Assembly (NCBI GenBank): GCA_016717705.1
Contig: JADKFD010000073.1
Location: 1 to 8,484 of the forward strand
DNA length: 8,484 nt
Reading direction: 5' to 3'
Source of the DNA: Rhodanobacteraceae bacterium
GTDB lineage: Bacteria; Pseudomonadota; Gammaproteobacteria; Xanthomonadales; SZUA-5
In this document: one piece after another, positions 1 through 4,995 of the stretch
How positions within the stretch are numbered: the stretch's first letter is position 1
How the letters are laid out: each line of letters starts with the position of its first letter
The notes under the pieces: generated by a model
Databases searched by the model: none
What the model was told of the DNA's origin: nothing
The model's input: only the letters and a program-made list of their open reading frames with translations
Made by a program: the position numbers and the translations under genes

Positions 1-223
1 CCAGTGGTGGCACTGCCGCTTCCCCAAAGCTCAGCACCGAACTGATCAGCGCTCGATGCTCAGGCGTCAGCCCGCCGTAGGGGTTTGGAAGCTGTCCGAG
101 TTCGGCGAACCGATCAATACAGACGGACAACGTCTTGCAGTCGGTCGTTGTCGATTCCGAACGCGCATCGGACGTGTTGAGGAGTGCGAATACCGCGCAG
201 AGGACGAGCGAGCGACTCAGCAC
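1..223 (-). CDS. Small secreted protein, partial at left edge
   Basis: A minus-strand reading frame is open from a GTG at 223 to the window edge, giving 74 residues with no stop. It opens with a short Arg-containing n-region, a hydrophobic stretch (SLVLCAVFALL, residues 5-15) and a small-residue region with an Ala-Arg-Ser step near residue 22, which looks like a Sec signal peptide. The mature part carries two Cys (residues 29 and 35), so an exported, possibly disulfide-bonded protein is likely. I do not recognise the family. It lies 82 bases downstream of the thermonuclease gene in the same direction and could share its transcript. No Shine-Dalgarno precedes the GTG; a TTG about 57 bases upstream is an alternative start. 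The end of the gene is outside the window. Confidence 0.55.
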   Translation of the reverse strand, partial: MLSRSLVLCAVFALLNTSDARSESTTTDCKTLSVCIDRFAELGQLPNPYGGLTPEHRALISSVLSFGEAAVPPL

Positions 224-305
224 TGGGGAGGCCCGACGATGAACGAAGCTCAGCCTATGCGCGCGTGAAGTAGTCTGCAATCACCGGGTCGGCGCTCCGT
301 CGGTC

Positions 306-815
306 TCAGCCTTTTGCCCTCCTGAAGTCCCAGGGCGGCACGGGCTTCGCATCACGCCATAGCCCGACGCGACGCGCTCTTGCTTCCAGTTCTTCAGATT
401 CATAGCGCCCACGGTCCTGCGGCGACTGCTCATTGGCGTGCTGCCGATACCACCAGGCAAGGCCGACACTGAGCTGGGCCTGGCCGACATCGAGGTTCTT
501 CGGGCAGCTTGGGCAGTCCGGCGACTGGACCATGACCTTGCCGACGATCCGCCCGTAGCGGTCCCGCTTGTTCCACTGGACCGATACATCCTTCTGGAAC
601 ACCAGGTCGCTCAGATTTTGCTTTGAGCGGTTGCCGAATGCCTGCGCCTTTTCCGGTGCGTCGATCGCCGACAGGCGAACCTTGTGCCGGACATTGTCCG
701 CGTCCAGGACAGTTACGGTATCGCCGTCAGCTACGCCGACGACACGGCCAGCCAAGGTTTCGGCATGGGCAGCAAACGACAGCGCCGCCAGTACTAGCAT
801 CATGATTGATCGCAT
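306..815 (-). CDS. Thermonuclease family protein (SNase-like), exported
   Basis: This 169-residue protein has a Sec signal peptide (residues 1-18, ending in the A-H-A cleavage motif) followed by one staphylococcal-nuclease OB-fold domain. Family active-site positions are visible: the DGDT motif at 30-33, Arg48 and Asp52 with Glu55 in RLSAIDAPE, and DRYGR at 85-89 whose last Arg matches Arg87 of the Staphylococcus enzyme. The family hydrolyses DNA and RNA with calcium, and the signal peptide places it outside the cytoplasm. A CPSC-like insert (residues 101-104) gives two close cysteines. The C-terminal part (GLAWWYRQ, then ESEELEARARRVGLW) is typical of proteobacterial single-domain members. 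The start at 815 is chosen because the signal peptide begins there; the frame stays open upstream but that extension has no protein-like character. A second ATG at 803 would also keep the signal peptide. Confidence 0.9.
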   Translation of the reverse strand: MRSIMMLVLAALSFAAHAETLAGRVVGVADGDTVTVLDADNVRHKVRLSAIDAPEKAQAFGNRSKQNLSDLVFQKDVSVQWNKRDRYGRIVGKVMVQSPDCPSCPKNLDVGQAQLSVGLAWWYRQHANEQSPQDRGRYESEELEARARRVGLWRDAKPVPPWDFRRAKG

Positions 816-951
816 AGAGCGAGTATGCGACGAACGGCCAGAACTGCCGCGTTGTGACCTGCCTCGCCGGGCTTCAACTTGAACTAAAGTCGCTTGGCGT
901 TCGCTTCGACCTGCGTACCCCGGCGACCTGCCGCTGGAGTCTCGAGCAACG

Positions 952-1398
952 GTGCTGGCGCAGGCACGCGCCGGGTATTCGCGTGAACGCGCTGGCCGGC
1001 GACCAAACGAGATCCACACCCGCATTCGCCCGGCGACGCCCAAGAAGACCCTGAATCTGGATCCCCTCGCTCGACGCACGGTTCGACTCATCGATCCGCG
1101 GTTTGTGTGGTCGGTGTGGCTGACCAGCTGGCGCTTTTGGGTGCGGTTGCCACTGCTGGTGTTGGGCGGCATCTGGATGGTGGCGACCATTCCGGCAACG
1201 CCGGCGAATTGGATCAACGAGGTCTGCGCGGCCACAGGTCAAGACCAGCGCGCTGCAACCTGGTGCGCCAGCCACGGCTACGAGGTGCCACTGCCGGTGG
1301 TTTATGGGGGCATCGGCCCGTGGCCAGCGTTTGTAGTTGCGCTCCTGGCCATGTTGGGCGCGTCGATCGCCATGCTGGCGGAGTTGCTCGCGGGCTGA
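952..1398 (+). CDS. Small membrane protein, two predicted helices
   Basis: The 148-residue frame starts at GTG 952. It has a basic N-terminal part (residues 1-50), a hydrophobic segment at about 62-81 (RLPLLVLGGIWMVATI), a loop with two cysteines (Cys92 and Cys105), and a second hydrophobic segment at about 125-147 ending at the C-terminus. A hairpin membrane protein with both tails on the same face is the natural reading; if the loop is periplasmic the cysteines could form a disulfide. The family is not recognised. The gene diverges from the nuclease gene, with 136 bases between the two starts that would hold both promoters. The exact start is uncertain, because the first 45 residues are Arg-rich and could be untranslated, and no clear ribosome binding site is seen. 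Confidence 0.55.
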   Translation: MLAQARAGYSRERAGRRPNEIHTRIRPATPKKTLNLDPLARRTVRLIDPRFVWSVWLTSWRFWVRLPLLVLGGIWMVATIPATPANWINEVCAATGQDQRAATWCASHGYEVPLPVVYGGIGPWPAFVVALLAMLGASIAMLAELLAG

Positions 1399-1430
1399 TC
1401 GGCTGCGCGCAGGCGGCAGCCGGGCCATCT

Positions 1431-1464
1431 GGGCTAAATCTGACGTCAATCCCGTCAGTTCGCC
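1431..1464. terminator. Possible hairpin terminator after the membrane protein
   Basis: About 33 bases after the membrane-protein stop, CTGACG (1440-1445) and CGTCAG (1453-1458) form a perfect six-base-pair stem with a seven-base loop. GGGC (1431-1434) and GCCC (1461-1464) can extend it across bulges. There is no run of T after it, so a Rho-independent terminator is only possible, and a structured boundary element is an alternative. Confidence 0.25.
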
Positions 1465-1497
1465 CATATGTGCTCTAAGTGCTTGATAATAAATCCA

Positions 1498-1525
1498 TTG
1501 CGGCTTTGTAGTCTCGGACTATAGT
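1498..1525 (+). promoter_or_regulatory. Candidate sigma70-type promoter of vapBC
   Basis: TTGCGG (1498-1503) and TATAGT (1520-1525) are separated by 16 bases and lie about 60 bases before the antitoxin start. A small inverted repeat TAGTC/GACTA (1509-1513 and 1517-1521) overlaps the -10 box. A weaker alternative is TTGATA (1484-1489) with TGTAGT (1507-1512). The assignment rests on pattern matching only. Confidence 0.35.
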
Positions 1526-1554
1526 GCGCCGGCGCGACCCAGCGTCACCTGCTA

Positions 1555-1572
1555 GTATATGTGCGCATATAC
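1555..1572. promoter_or_regulatory. Palindromic operator candidate for vapBC
   Basis: GTATATG (1555-1561) and CATATAC (1566-1572) are perfect seven-base inverted arms around a TGCG centre. The palindrome lies between the candidate promoter and the ribosome binding site of the RHH antitoxin gene. RHH antitoxins commonly bind such palindromes, with their toxin, to repress their own operon, so it is the best candidate operator here. Confidence 0.5.
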
Positions 1573-1587
1573 GTGGAGTCCGCAGAC

Positions 1588-1818
1588 ATGGGCCAAGTGA
1601 CCATTTACCTCGACAATGACAGTGAAGCGATGATGAAGCAGGCCGCGAAGGAGGCCGGTATGCCGGTGAGTCGCTGGCTCTCCGAACTGGTTCGGGCCAA
1701 AACACGTAACGATTGGCCGCTCGAGGTGCGCCAGGCGGCCGGCGCATGGTCGGATTTCCCGGATGCGGCGGCGTTGCGTGCCGGGCAGGGTCAGGATCTT
1801 GTGCGCGAATCACTGTGA
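1588..1818 (+). CDS. vapB: VapB-like ribbon-helix-helix antitoxin
   Basis: This 76-residue protein starts with a beta strand (QVTIYLDND, residues 3-11) followed by two helices through about residue 40. That is the CopG/Arc ribbon-helix-helix fold, which dimerises and binds operator DNA. The acidic and aromatic C-terminal half (AGAWSDFPDAAALR, residues 51-64) is the expected toxin-wrapping tail. The ATG at 1588 is preferred over an upstream GTG at 1561 because GGAG (1575-1578) sits nine bases before it and the palindrome would otherwise be inside the gene. The stop TGA shares its last A with the vapC ATG, which suggests translational coupling. The neighbouring PIN toxin makes the antitoxin role solid; the family name VapB is by arrangement. 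Confidence 0.85.
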   Translation: MGQVTIYLDNDSEAMMKQAAKEAGMPVSRWLSELVRAKTRNDWPLEVRQAAGAWSDFPDAAALRAGQGQDLVRESL

Positions 1819-2213
1819 TGTTTCTGCTCGACACCAACACGCTGATCTATTTCTTCAAAGGCCAGGGCCGCGTGGCGGAGCGACTGCTGGCGACGTCACC
1901 GCAGCAGCTGGCAGTGTCCACCATCACCCTCCATGAGTTGGAAACGGGCCTGTTGAAGTCGATGGATGCAACCACGCGGCGCCGCCAACTGGCGGCGTTT
2001 GTCAGTGCTGCGCAAGTCTGGGACTTCGATCAGGCGGCAGCCACGGCGAGCGCTGAAATCCGCGCTGAGCTGGAGGTCATCGGCCGTCCGATCGGTCCAC
2101 TGGACAACCTGATCGCCGGGACCGCGCGCGGCAGGTCGGCGACACTCGTGACCCGCAATCTGGGCGAGTTCAGCCGAATTCCTGGGTTGGCGGTGATCGA
2201 CTGGTACAGTTGA
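1818..2213 (+). CDS. vapC: VapC-like PIN-domain ribonuclease toxin
   Basis: This 131-residue PIN-domain protein has the length of VapC toxins. The acidic metal-binding site looks intact: Asp5 in FLLDTNTLIY, Glu40 in STITLHELETG, Asp96 in GPLDNLIA, and the late VTRNLGEFSRIPGL motif (111-124). VapC enzymes cleave specific RNAs, usually tRNA or rRNA, in a magnesium-dependent way; the target cannot be read from the sequence. The late position is Asn114 with Glu117 nearby, a pattern common in this subfamily. The ATG at 1818 overlaps the antitoxin stop by one base. The gene ends just before a stretch that contains the broken end of a higB-like gene. I see no inactivating change, so this should be a living module. 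Confidence 0.9.
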   Translation: MFLLDTNTLIYFFKGQGRVAERLLATSPQQLAVSTITLHELETGLLKSMDATTRRRQLAAFVSAAQVWDFDQAAATASAEIRAELEVIGRPIGPLDNLIAGTARGRSATLVTRNLGEFSRIPGLAVIDWYS

Positions 2214-2283
2214 GGTCAGCATCAACCCGATTCCACCCATCAGTAGCAGCCGACCTCGCGCGCTCAAGGCTGTTGGGTTGTTG

Positions 2284-2337
2284 GGGCGGACGCACGCCCA
2301 GTACGATGCGATCGACGCCAACCAGGTGGAGCTATGA
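2284..2337 (+). pseudogene. 3-prime remnant of a HigB-type toxin gene
   Basis: In the frame ending at TGA 2335-2337 the codons read GRTHAQYDAIDANQVEL. This resembles the conserved C-terminal end of HigB toxins of the PF09907 type, which typically finish in a G-T-H-A-x-Y-D-x-I-D motif. The TGA overlaps the higA ATG at 2334, which is the normal higBA junction. Nothing upstream in the frame resembles HigB, and vapC ends only 70 bases before, so about 80 codons of toxin are missing. The gap 2214-2283 holds a CAACCC (2223-2228) and GGGTTG (2275-2280) inverted pair that may mark the join. Identification is from motif memory plus the exact position before higA. Confidence 0.65.
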
Positions 2338-2714
2338 GCCGGATTTACACACTGACGCCCATCCGCAGCGACGCAGACCACAAGGCCGCACTGCAGCTGG
2401 CTGAGGCGTACTTCGATGCGCCACAAGAGCCCGACCCGGACAGCCCGGAGGGCGCCCACTTTGAGGCCTTGATCACGCTGATCGAGGCCTACGAGGCCAA
2501 GCACTATCCGGTGAGCCCGCCCGATCCAATCGGAGCCATCCGTTTTCGCATGGAGCAGGCCGGGCTGAGCGCGGCAGACCTGAAGCCCTACATCGGCGGC
2601 CTGAATCGCGTCTACGAAGTTCTGAACGGAAAGCGTGGGCTAAGCCTGGCGATGATCCCCAAATTGCATGCAGGGCTTGGCGTGCCGCTCAGCAGCCTGA
2701 TTGGTGCCCCTTGA
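2334..2714 (+). CDS. higA: HigA-type HTH antitoxin, toxin partner lost
   Basis: This 126-residue protein matches the COG5499-type HigA antitoxin layout. An N-terminal segment (IYTLTPIRSDADHKAAL, residues 4-20) is followed by an acidic helix region with LIEAYEAKHYPV (48-59), PPDPIGAIRFRMEQAGL (62-78), and a helix-turn-helix running to the C-terminus, with YIGGLNRVYEVLNGKRGLS at 85-103. The family represses its own promoter and neutralises HigB. The toxin should lie immediately upstream, but only its last codons remain. The antitoxin itself shows no damage, so it may be under its own selection or only recently orphaned. Its stop overlaps the TTG start of the next antitoxin, so both are probably translated together. 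No promoter is evident; read-through from vapBC is possible. Confidence 0.85.
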   Translation: MSRIYTLTPIRSDADHKAALQLAEAYFDAPQEPDPDSPEGAHFEALITLIEAYEAKHYPVSPPDPIGAIRFRMEQAGLSAADLKPYIGGLNRVYEVLNGKRGLSLAMIPKLHAGLGVPLSSLIGAP

Positions 2715-2947
2715 AAACCGGACTCACGACCCTGTTCCGCAGCAATACCAGCCAGGCGGTGCGGCTGCCCAAGGCGCTTGAGCTGCCGGCATCGGTCAAG
2801 AAGGTCAGCATCACGGCGATTGGCAACACACGCATCATTGCCCCGGTTGGCGAGTCCTGGGCGCTGTGGTTTGACGGACCTGGCGTCACCGAGGATTTCA
2901 TGGCCGATCGCGAGCAACCGGCCGATCAGCACCGCGAAGGTCTGTGA
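2711..2947 (+). CDS. vapB: VapB-like AbrB-fold antitoxin, toxin partner truncated
   Basis: The 78-residue protein has the swapped-hairpin SpoVT/AbrB DNA-binding fold of VagC/VapB antitoxins. FRSNTSQAVRLPKALELP (residues 9-26) is the hallmark segment and ITAIGNTRIIAPVGESW (34-50) follows. The tail WFDGPGVTEDFM with REQP (53-70) is the usual toxin-binding end. It would neutralise a PIN ribonuclease encoded just downstream, but that vapC survives only as a 28-codon stub. The start is TTG 2711, overlapping the higA stop as TTGA, which implies coupled translation. The gene reads intact, with no frameshift. Confidence 0.85.
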   Translation: MKTGLTTLFRSNTSQAVRLPKALELPASVKKVSITAIGNTRIIAPVGESWALWFDGPGVTEDFMADREQPADQHREGL

Positions 2948-2949
2948 TC

Positions 2950-3036
2950 GTGCTGCAGTACCTGCTCGACACGAACATCGTCATTTACACGATGTTCGAG
3001 CGCGCGCCGGGCTTTCCGGTCGAAAACTGGGTTTAG
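2950..3036 (+). pseudogene. 5-prime stub of a VapC PIN toxin gene
   Basis: From GTG 2950 the codons read VLQYLLDTNIVIYTMFERAP, which is the start of a VapC PIN domain including the first metal-binding Asp (residue 7). After about residue 15 the similarity ends, and a TAG follows at 3034-3036. A normal VapC is about 130 residues, so roughly 90 percent is missing, including the later acidic residues, and no activity is possible. It starts three bases after the AbrB-type vapB stop, as in an intact vapBC operon. Confidence 0.75.
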
Positions 3037-3128
3037 CCGGCGGATGCTTGGTCGACATCGCAAAGGTGAGCGCAGGTCCGATGGACGCCGGTATCCCAGG
3101 CAACGACGCGGGTGATGGAAAGGGACCG

Positions 3129-3859
3129 ATGGAACTCTTCGATGCACTGGGCTTTCGCTGGGACCGGGCGGCAATTCCTGCAGGCGTACCGGTCCACTCG
3201 GTTGAGCGCGCGTGCTTTCGGTTCCACAAGATGCTGGCGGAGTTTGTGTGGGACGCTGGCGTGGTGGAGGGGAACACGCTCACATTCCCCGAGGTGATGA
3301 CGCTGCTGGACGGCGTTACCGTGGGTGGCCGAAAGATCGCGGACCAGGCGCAGATTCTGAACCTGATAGTGGCTTCGAGGCGGCTGCTGTCGTTGGTTCG
3401 TGGCCGCCGGTTCGCGCTCGACAAGGCGACCGCCATGGCGATCCACGCGCTGTTTGCGCCCACCGAGGCGCCGGAGTCGGGCGCGCCGTTGTTGCGCCGG
3501 ACTTTTGATGAGGGTCTGGCGTGCCTCATGCGGGATGTTCCGAGCCCCTTCGAGCGCGCGATGGCGTTTTTCATGTTCGGCGCGTTGCAGCAGTTCTTTT
3601 TCGACGGCAACAAGCGGACCTCGCGATTCATGATGGCGTGCTCATGGCGAACGGGATCGACGCGATCAGCGTTCCCGCGGCGAGCGCCCAGGAATTTAAT
3701 GAGAAGATGGTTCAGTTCCATCTGACGAAGGACGCGACCGAGACGATGGCGTTTCTGGTGGCTTGCCATCCGGGCGCAGAGAGGATCCATGCTTTGCGCG
3801 GAAGCGCAGCTGGCGCCAGTGATGGCGATGGCGAGTCAGACCGCTCGGCCCCTAAGTAG
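3129..3859 (+). pseudogene. Fic-family gene, frameshifted, degenerate catalytic motif
   Basis: From ATG 3129, after AAAGGGA, the first frame gives a Fic-family protein. Visible parts are RFHKMLAEFVWDAGVVEGN (31-49), whose EGN resembles the class II inhibitory motif, LLDGVTVGGRKI (59-70), and the core QFFFDGNKRTSR (155-166). In the canonical HPFxDGNxR motif the first residue is the catalytic His; here it is Gln155, which removes the residue needed for AMP transfer. After residue 169 (about 3636) the frame is lost, and the continuation, GVLMANGIDAISVPAA then EFNEKMVQFHLTKDATE, lies in another frame ending at TAG 3857. A four-base deletion in an ATGATG-AAC-GGC-type stretch would explain it. From memory of relatives, about 30 residues before PESGAPLLRRTFDEG also seem to be missing. 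An in-frame ATG at 3081 is an alternative start. The gene sits between two toxin stubs. Confidence 0.75.
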
Positions 3860-3904
3860 ACCGGCACCGTCGAAAGTATCAAGAAGCAACTGGGCTTGAA
3901 GTGA
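3860..3904 (+). pseudogene. 3-prime remnant of a HicA toxin gene
   Basis: The codons just before hicB read TGTVESIKKQLGLK and stop at TGA 3902-3904. This is the characteristic end of HicA mRNA interferases, in which GTxxSIxKQxGL is the last helix. hicB begins seven bases later after AGGT, which is the normal hicAB order and spacing. The rest of HicA, including the catalytic His region and the double-stranded-RNA-binding-like fold, is absent; the fic pseudogene stop directly abuts the remnant. Only about 14 codons of a usual 60 or so remain. Confidence 0.7.
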
Positions 3905-3911
3905 GGTCGCC

Positions 3912-4460
3912 ATGAAACTGAATTACCCTGTCCACCTGAAACTCGCTGAAGAAGGCGGCTTTGTGGTCAGCTTCCCGGACGTGCCGGAGGCTCACACGCA
4001 GGGCGACGACGAAGCCGAAGCGCTGCTGCGCGCGGTGGATGCGTTGGAAACGGCGCTGAGTTTTTACACCGACGAAGGCGCCGACCTGCCGCGCGCCAGC
4101 GATGCGGGCCCGGATCAGCGCACGGTATGCCCGAGTGCGCAGGCGTGTATCGCCCTATCGATCTATCAAGCCATGCGCGATCAGGGCGTGCGCAAGAGCG
4201 AGCTGGCGCGCCGCTTGGGCTGGCACATGCCACAGGTAGACCGGTTGCTGAACCCGAACCACGCCACACGGCTGAGTCACGCCGAGGCGGCGCTGGCCGC
4301 GCTTGGGCAGCATGCCTTGCTGGCCGAGCTTCTGTTGCAGCCGCGTCGGCGCCCTCTCGCCGAAGTGCTCGCGAGCACGCCCGATGTGGGTAACGACGCC
4401 GACTTCGAGCGGGAACAGGGGTGGCGACGCGGCGCGCGAATTTGGCTGATACCAACCTGA
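3912..4460 (+). CDS. hicB: HicB-type antitoxin with a Phd-like C-terminal tail (chimera)
   Basis: Residues 1-56 are a HicB RNase H-like domain (YPVHLKLAEEGGFVVSFPDVPEA, then GDDEAEALLRAVDALETALS). A helix-turn-helix follows at about 84-118 (SIYQAMRDQGVRKSELARRLGW, PQVDRLLNPNHATRL), as in HicB proteins that repress their own operon. Normal members end soon after an AALAALG stretch (126-132). Here the chain continues to 182 with RRRPLAEVLASTPDVGNDADFER (146-168), which resembles the toxin-binding end of Phd/VapB-type antitoxins that precede PIN toxins. A vapC 5-prime fragment overlaps this end in another frame, which supports a fusion of hicB with the tail of a second module. hicA is reduced to a stub upstream. 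The start is ATG 3912 after AGGT. HicB identity is firm; the chimeric reading is inference. Confidence 0.8.
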   Translation: MKLNYPVHLKLAEEGGFVVSFPDVPEAHTQGDDEAEALLRAVDALETALSFYTDEGADLPRASDAGPDQRTVCPSAQACIALSIYQAMRDQGVRKSELARRLGWHMPQVDRLLNPNHATRLSHAEAALAALGQHALLAELLLQPRRRPLAEVLASTPDVGNDADFEREQGWRRGARIWLIPT

Positions 4461-4489
4461 TCAGCGAGGCCCGCAAGCATCGGCGATGA
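4421..4489 (+). pseudogene. 5-prime stub of a second VapC PIN toxin gene
   Basis: In the frame offset from hicB, the codons read NLADTNLISEARK and stop at TGA 4487-4489. This is the start of a PIN toxin of the DTNxISEARK type, including the first metal-binding Asp. A GTG at 4421 is in frame, but the first recognisable residues begin near 4439. The stub follows the Phd-like tail on hicB with the overlap expected of an antitoxin-toxin operon. Everything after the eleventh or so PIN residue is missing. Confidence 0.6.
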
Positions 4490-4501
4490 CAACGCGCCGA
4501 C

Positions 4502-4858
4502 TCACGCTGCGGGCTTCGCCAGCCAGTCACGTGCATGACGCATGTCTTCGCGCACCTCATCGGCCTTGCTCTCGCCGGTGAGCGGGATTCCTTGGCTCGA
4601 CAACAGCGTCAGTATCTGCGCCAACGGCTTGTCCGCCACCCGCGCTGCAAATCCTGCGGACACCGATCCGCTGCGAAACAGCGATACCGCCAGCGCCACG
4701 CGTACCGCGGGAAGATCCGGTAAACCCAACTGCGTGAGATCGATCAGCAACGCCTGCGGATAGTCGCGGTTCATCACCACAACCAGGTCGCCCTCTCGCG
4801 CGGCGGCGAGCGCCTTGCTGGGGTTGGACTTCAGTTGGCGGATGTTGAGCATCTGCAT
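4502..4858 (-). CDS. Phd-like and UPF0175 fusion antitoxin, toxin not found
   Basis: This 118-residue protein has an N-terminal Phd-like part (LNIRQLKSNPSKALAAAREGDLVVVMNRDYPQALLI, residues 4-39) and a C-terminal UPF0175-type helical domain (AVRVALAVSLFRSGSVSAGFAARVADKPLAQILTLLSSQGIPL, residues 51-93). Such proteins usually stand directly before a PIN toxin of the DUF3368 type. No toxin follows on the minus strand; 13 bases beyond the stop the sequence runs into the vapC stub of the other strand. The start at 4858 is set by GGAGG (4865-4869 on the plus coordinates) six bases before it; a second ATG at 4852 also fits. The gene is intact and well equipped for translation. Its direction opposes the vapB-fic-hicB block, so the join around 4490 is tail to tail. 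Confidence 0.75.
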   Translation of the reverse strand: MQMLNIRQLKSNPSKALAAAREGDLVVVMNRDYPQALLIDLTQLGLPDLPAVRVALAVSLFRSGSVSAGFAARVADKPLAQILTLLSSQGIPLTGESKADEVREDMRHARDWLAKPAA

Positions 4859-4893
4859 GGCGTTCCTCCGGCAATGGACACATGATGTAGGAA

Positions 4894-4971
4894 CATTGGC
4901 GCCTTCGCAGAACTGAGCTCGCCTCGATGCGAGTGCCCTTGCTGGAATGGGCGCCAATGGCCCACCCATTC
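4894..4971. repeat. Inverted-repeat cluster between two minus-strand antitoxin genes
   Basis: The 137-base gap between the Phd gene and the Phd-UPF0175 gene holds two symmetric elements. CATTGGCGCC (4894-4903) and GGCGCCAATG (4950-4959) are perfect ten-base inverted arms 46 bases apart. GAATGGG (4945-4951) and CCCATTC (4965-4971) flank an inner GCC/GGC pair, giving a compact imperfect hairpin. They may be operator sites for the downstream antitoxin, a terminator for the upstream gene, or a recombination scar. No T-run follows on the minus strand. Confidence 0.4.
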
Positions 4972-4995
4972 ATATGCGATCGACTGCAGGGGGCT

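Noticed and set aside
816..1235. Upstream extension of the thermonuclease reading frame giving a 309-residue protein
   Set aside because: The extra 140 residues are Arg/Ser-rich, overlap the membrane-protein gene on the other strand, and would bury the signal peptide inside the protein.
1399..1587. tRNA or small RNA gene in the gap before vapBC
   Set aside because: Only short hairpins are visible; there is no cloverleaf, anticodon arm or CCA-like end.
2223..2280. Integron attC site after the first vapC
   Set aside because: The CAACCC/GGGTTG inverted pair and a GTTGGGT match the core only loosely, the internal symmetry of attC is not present, and no integrase is in the window.
2778..3128. 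Upstream extension of the fic frame
   Set aside because: It overlaps the vapB gene and the vapC stub in another frame and has no Fic-like residues; the Fic similarity begins at about 3129.
2981..3790. Long minus-strand open frame opposite the fic gene
   Set aside because: Ser/Arg/Pro-rich shadow of the GC-rich fic sequence with no domain character.
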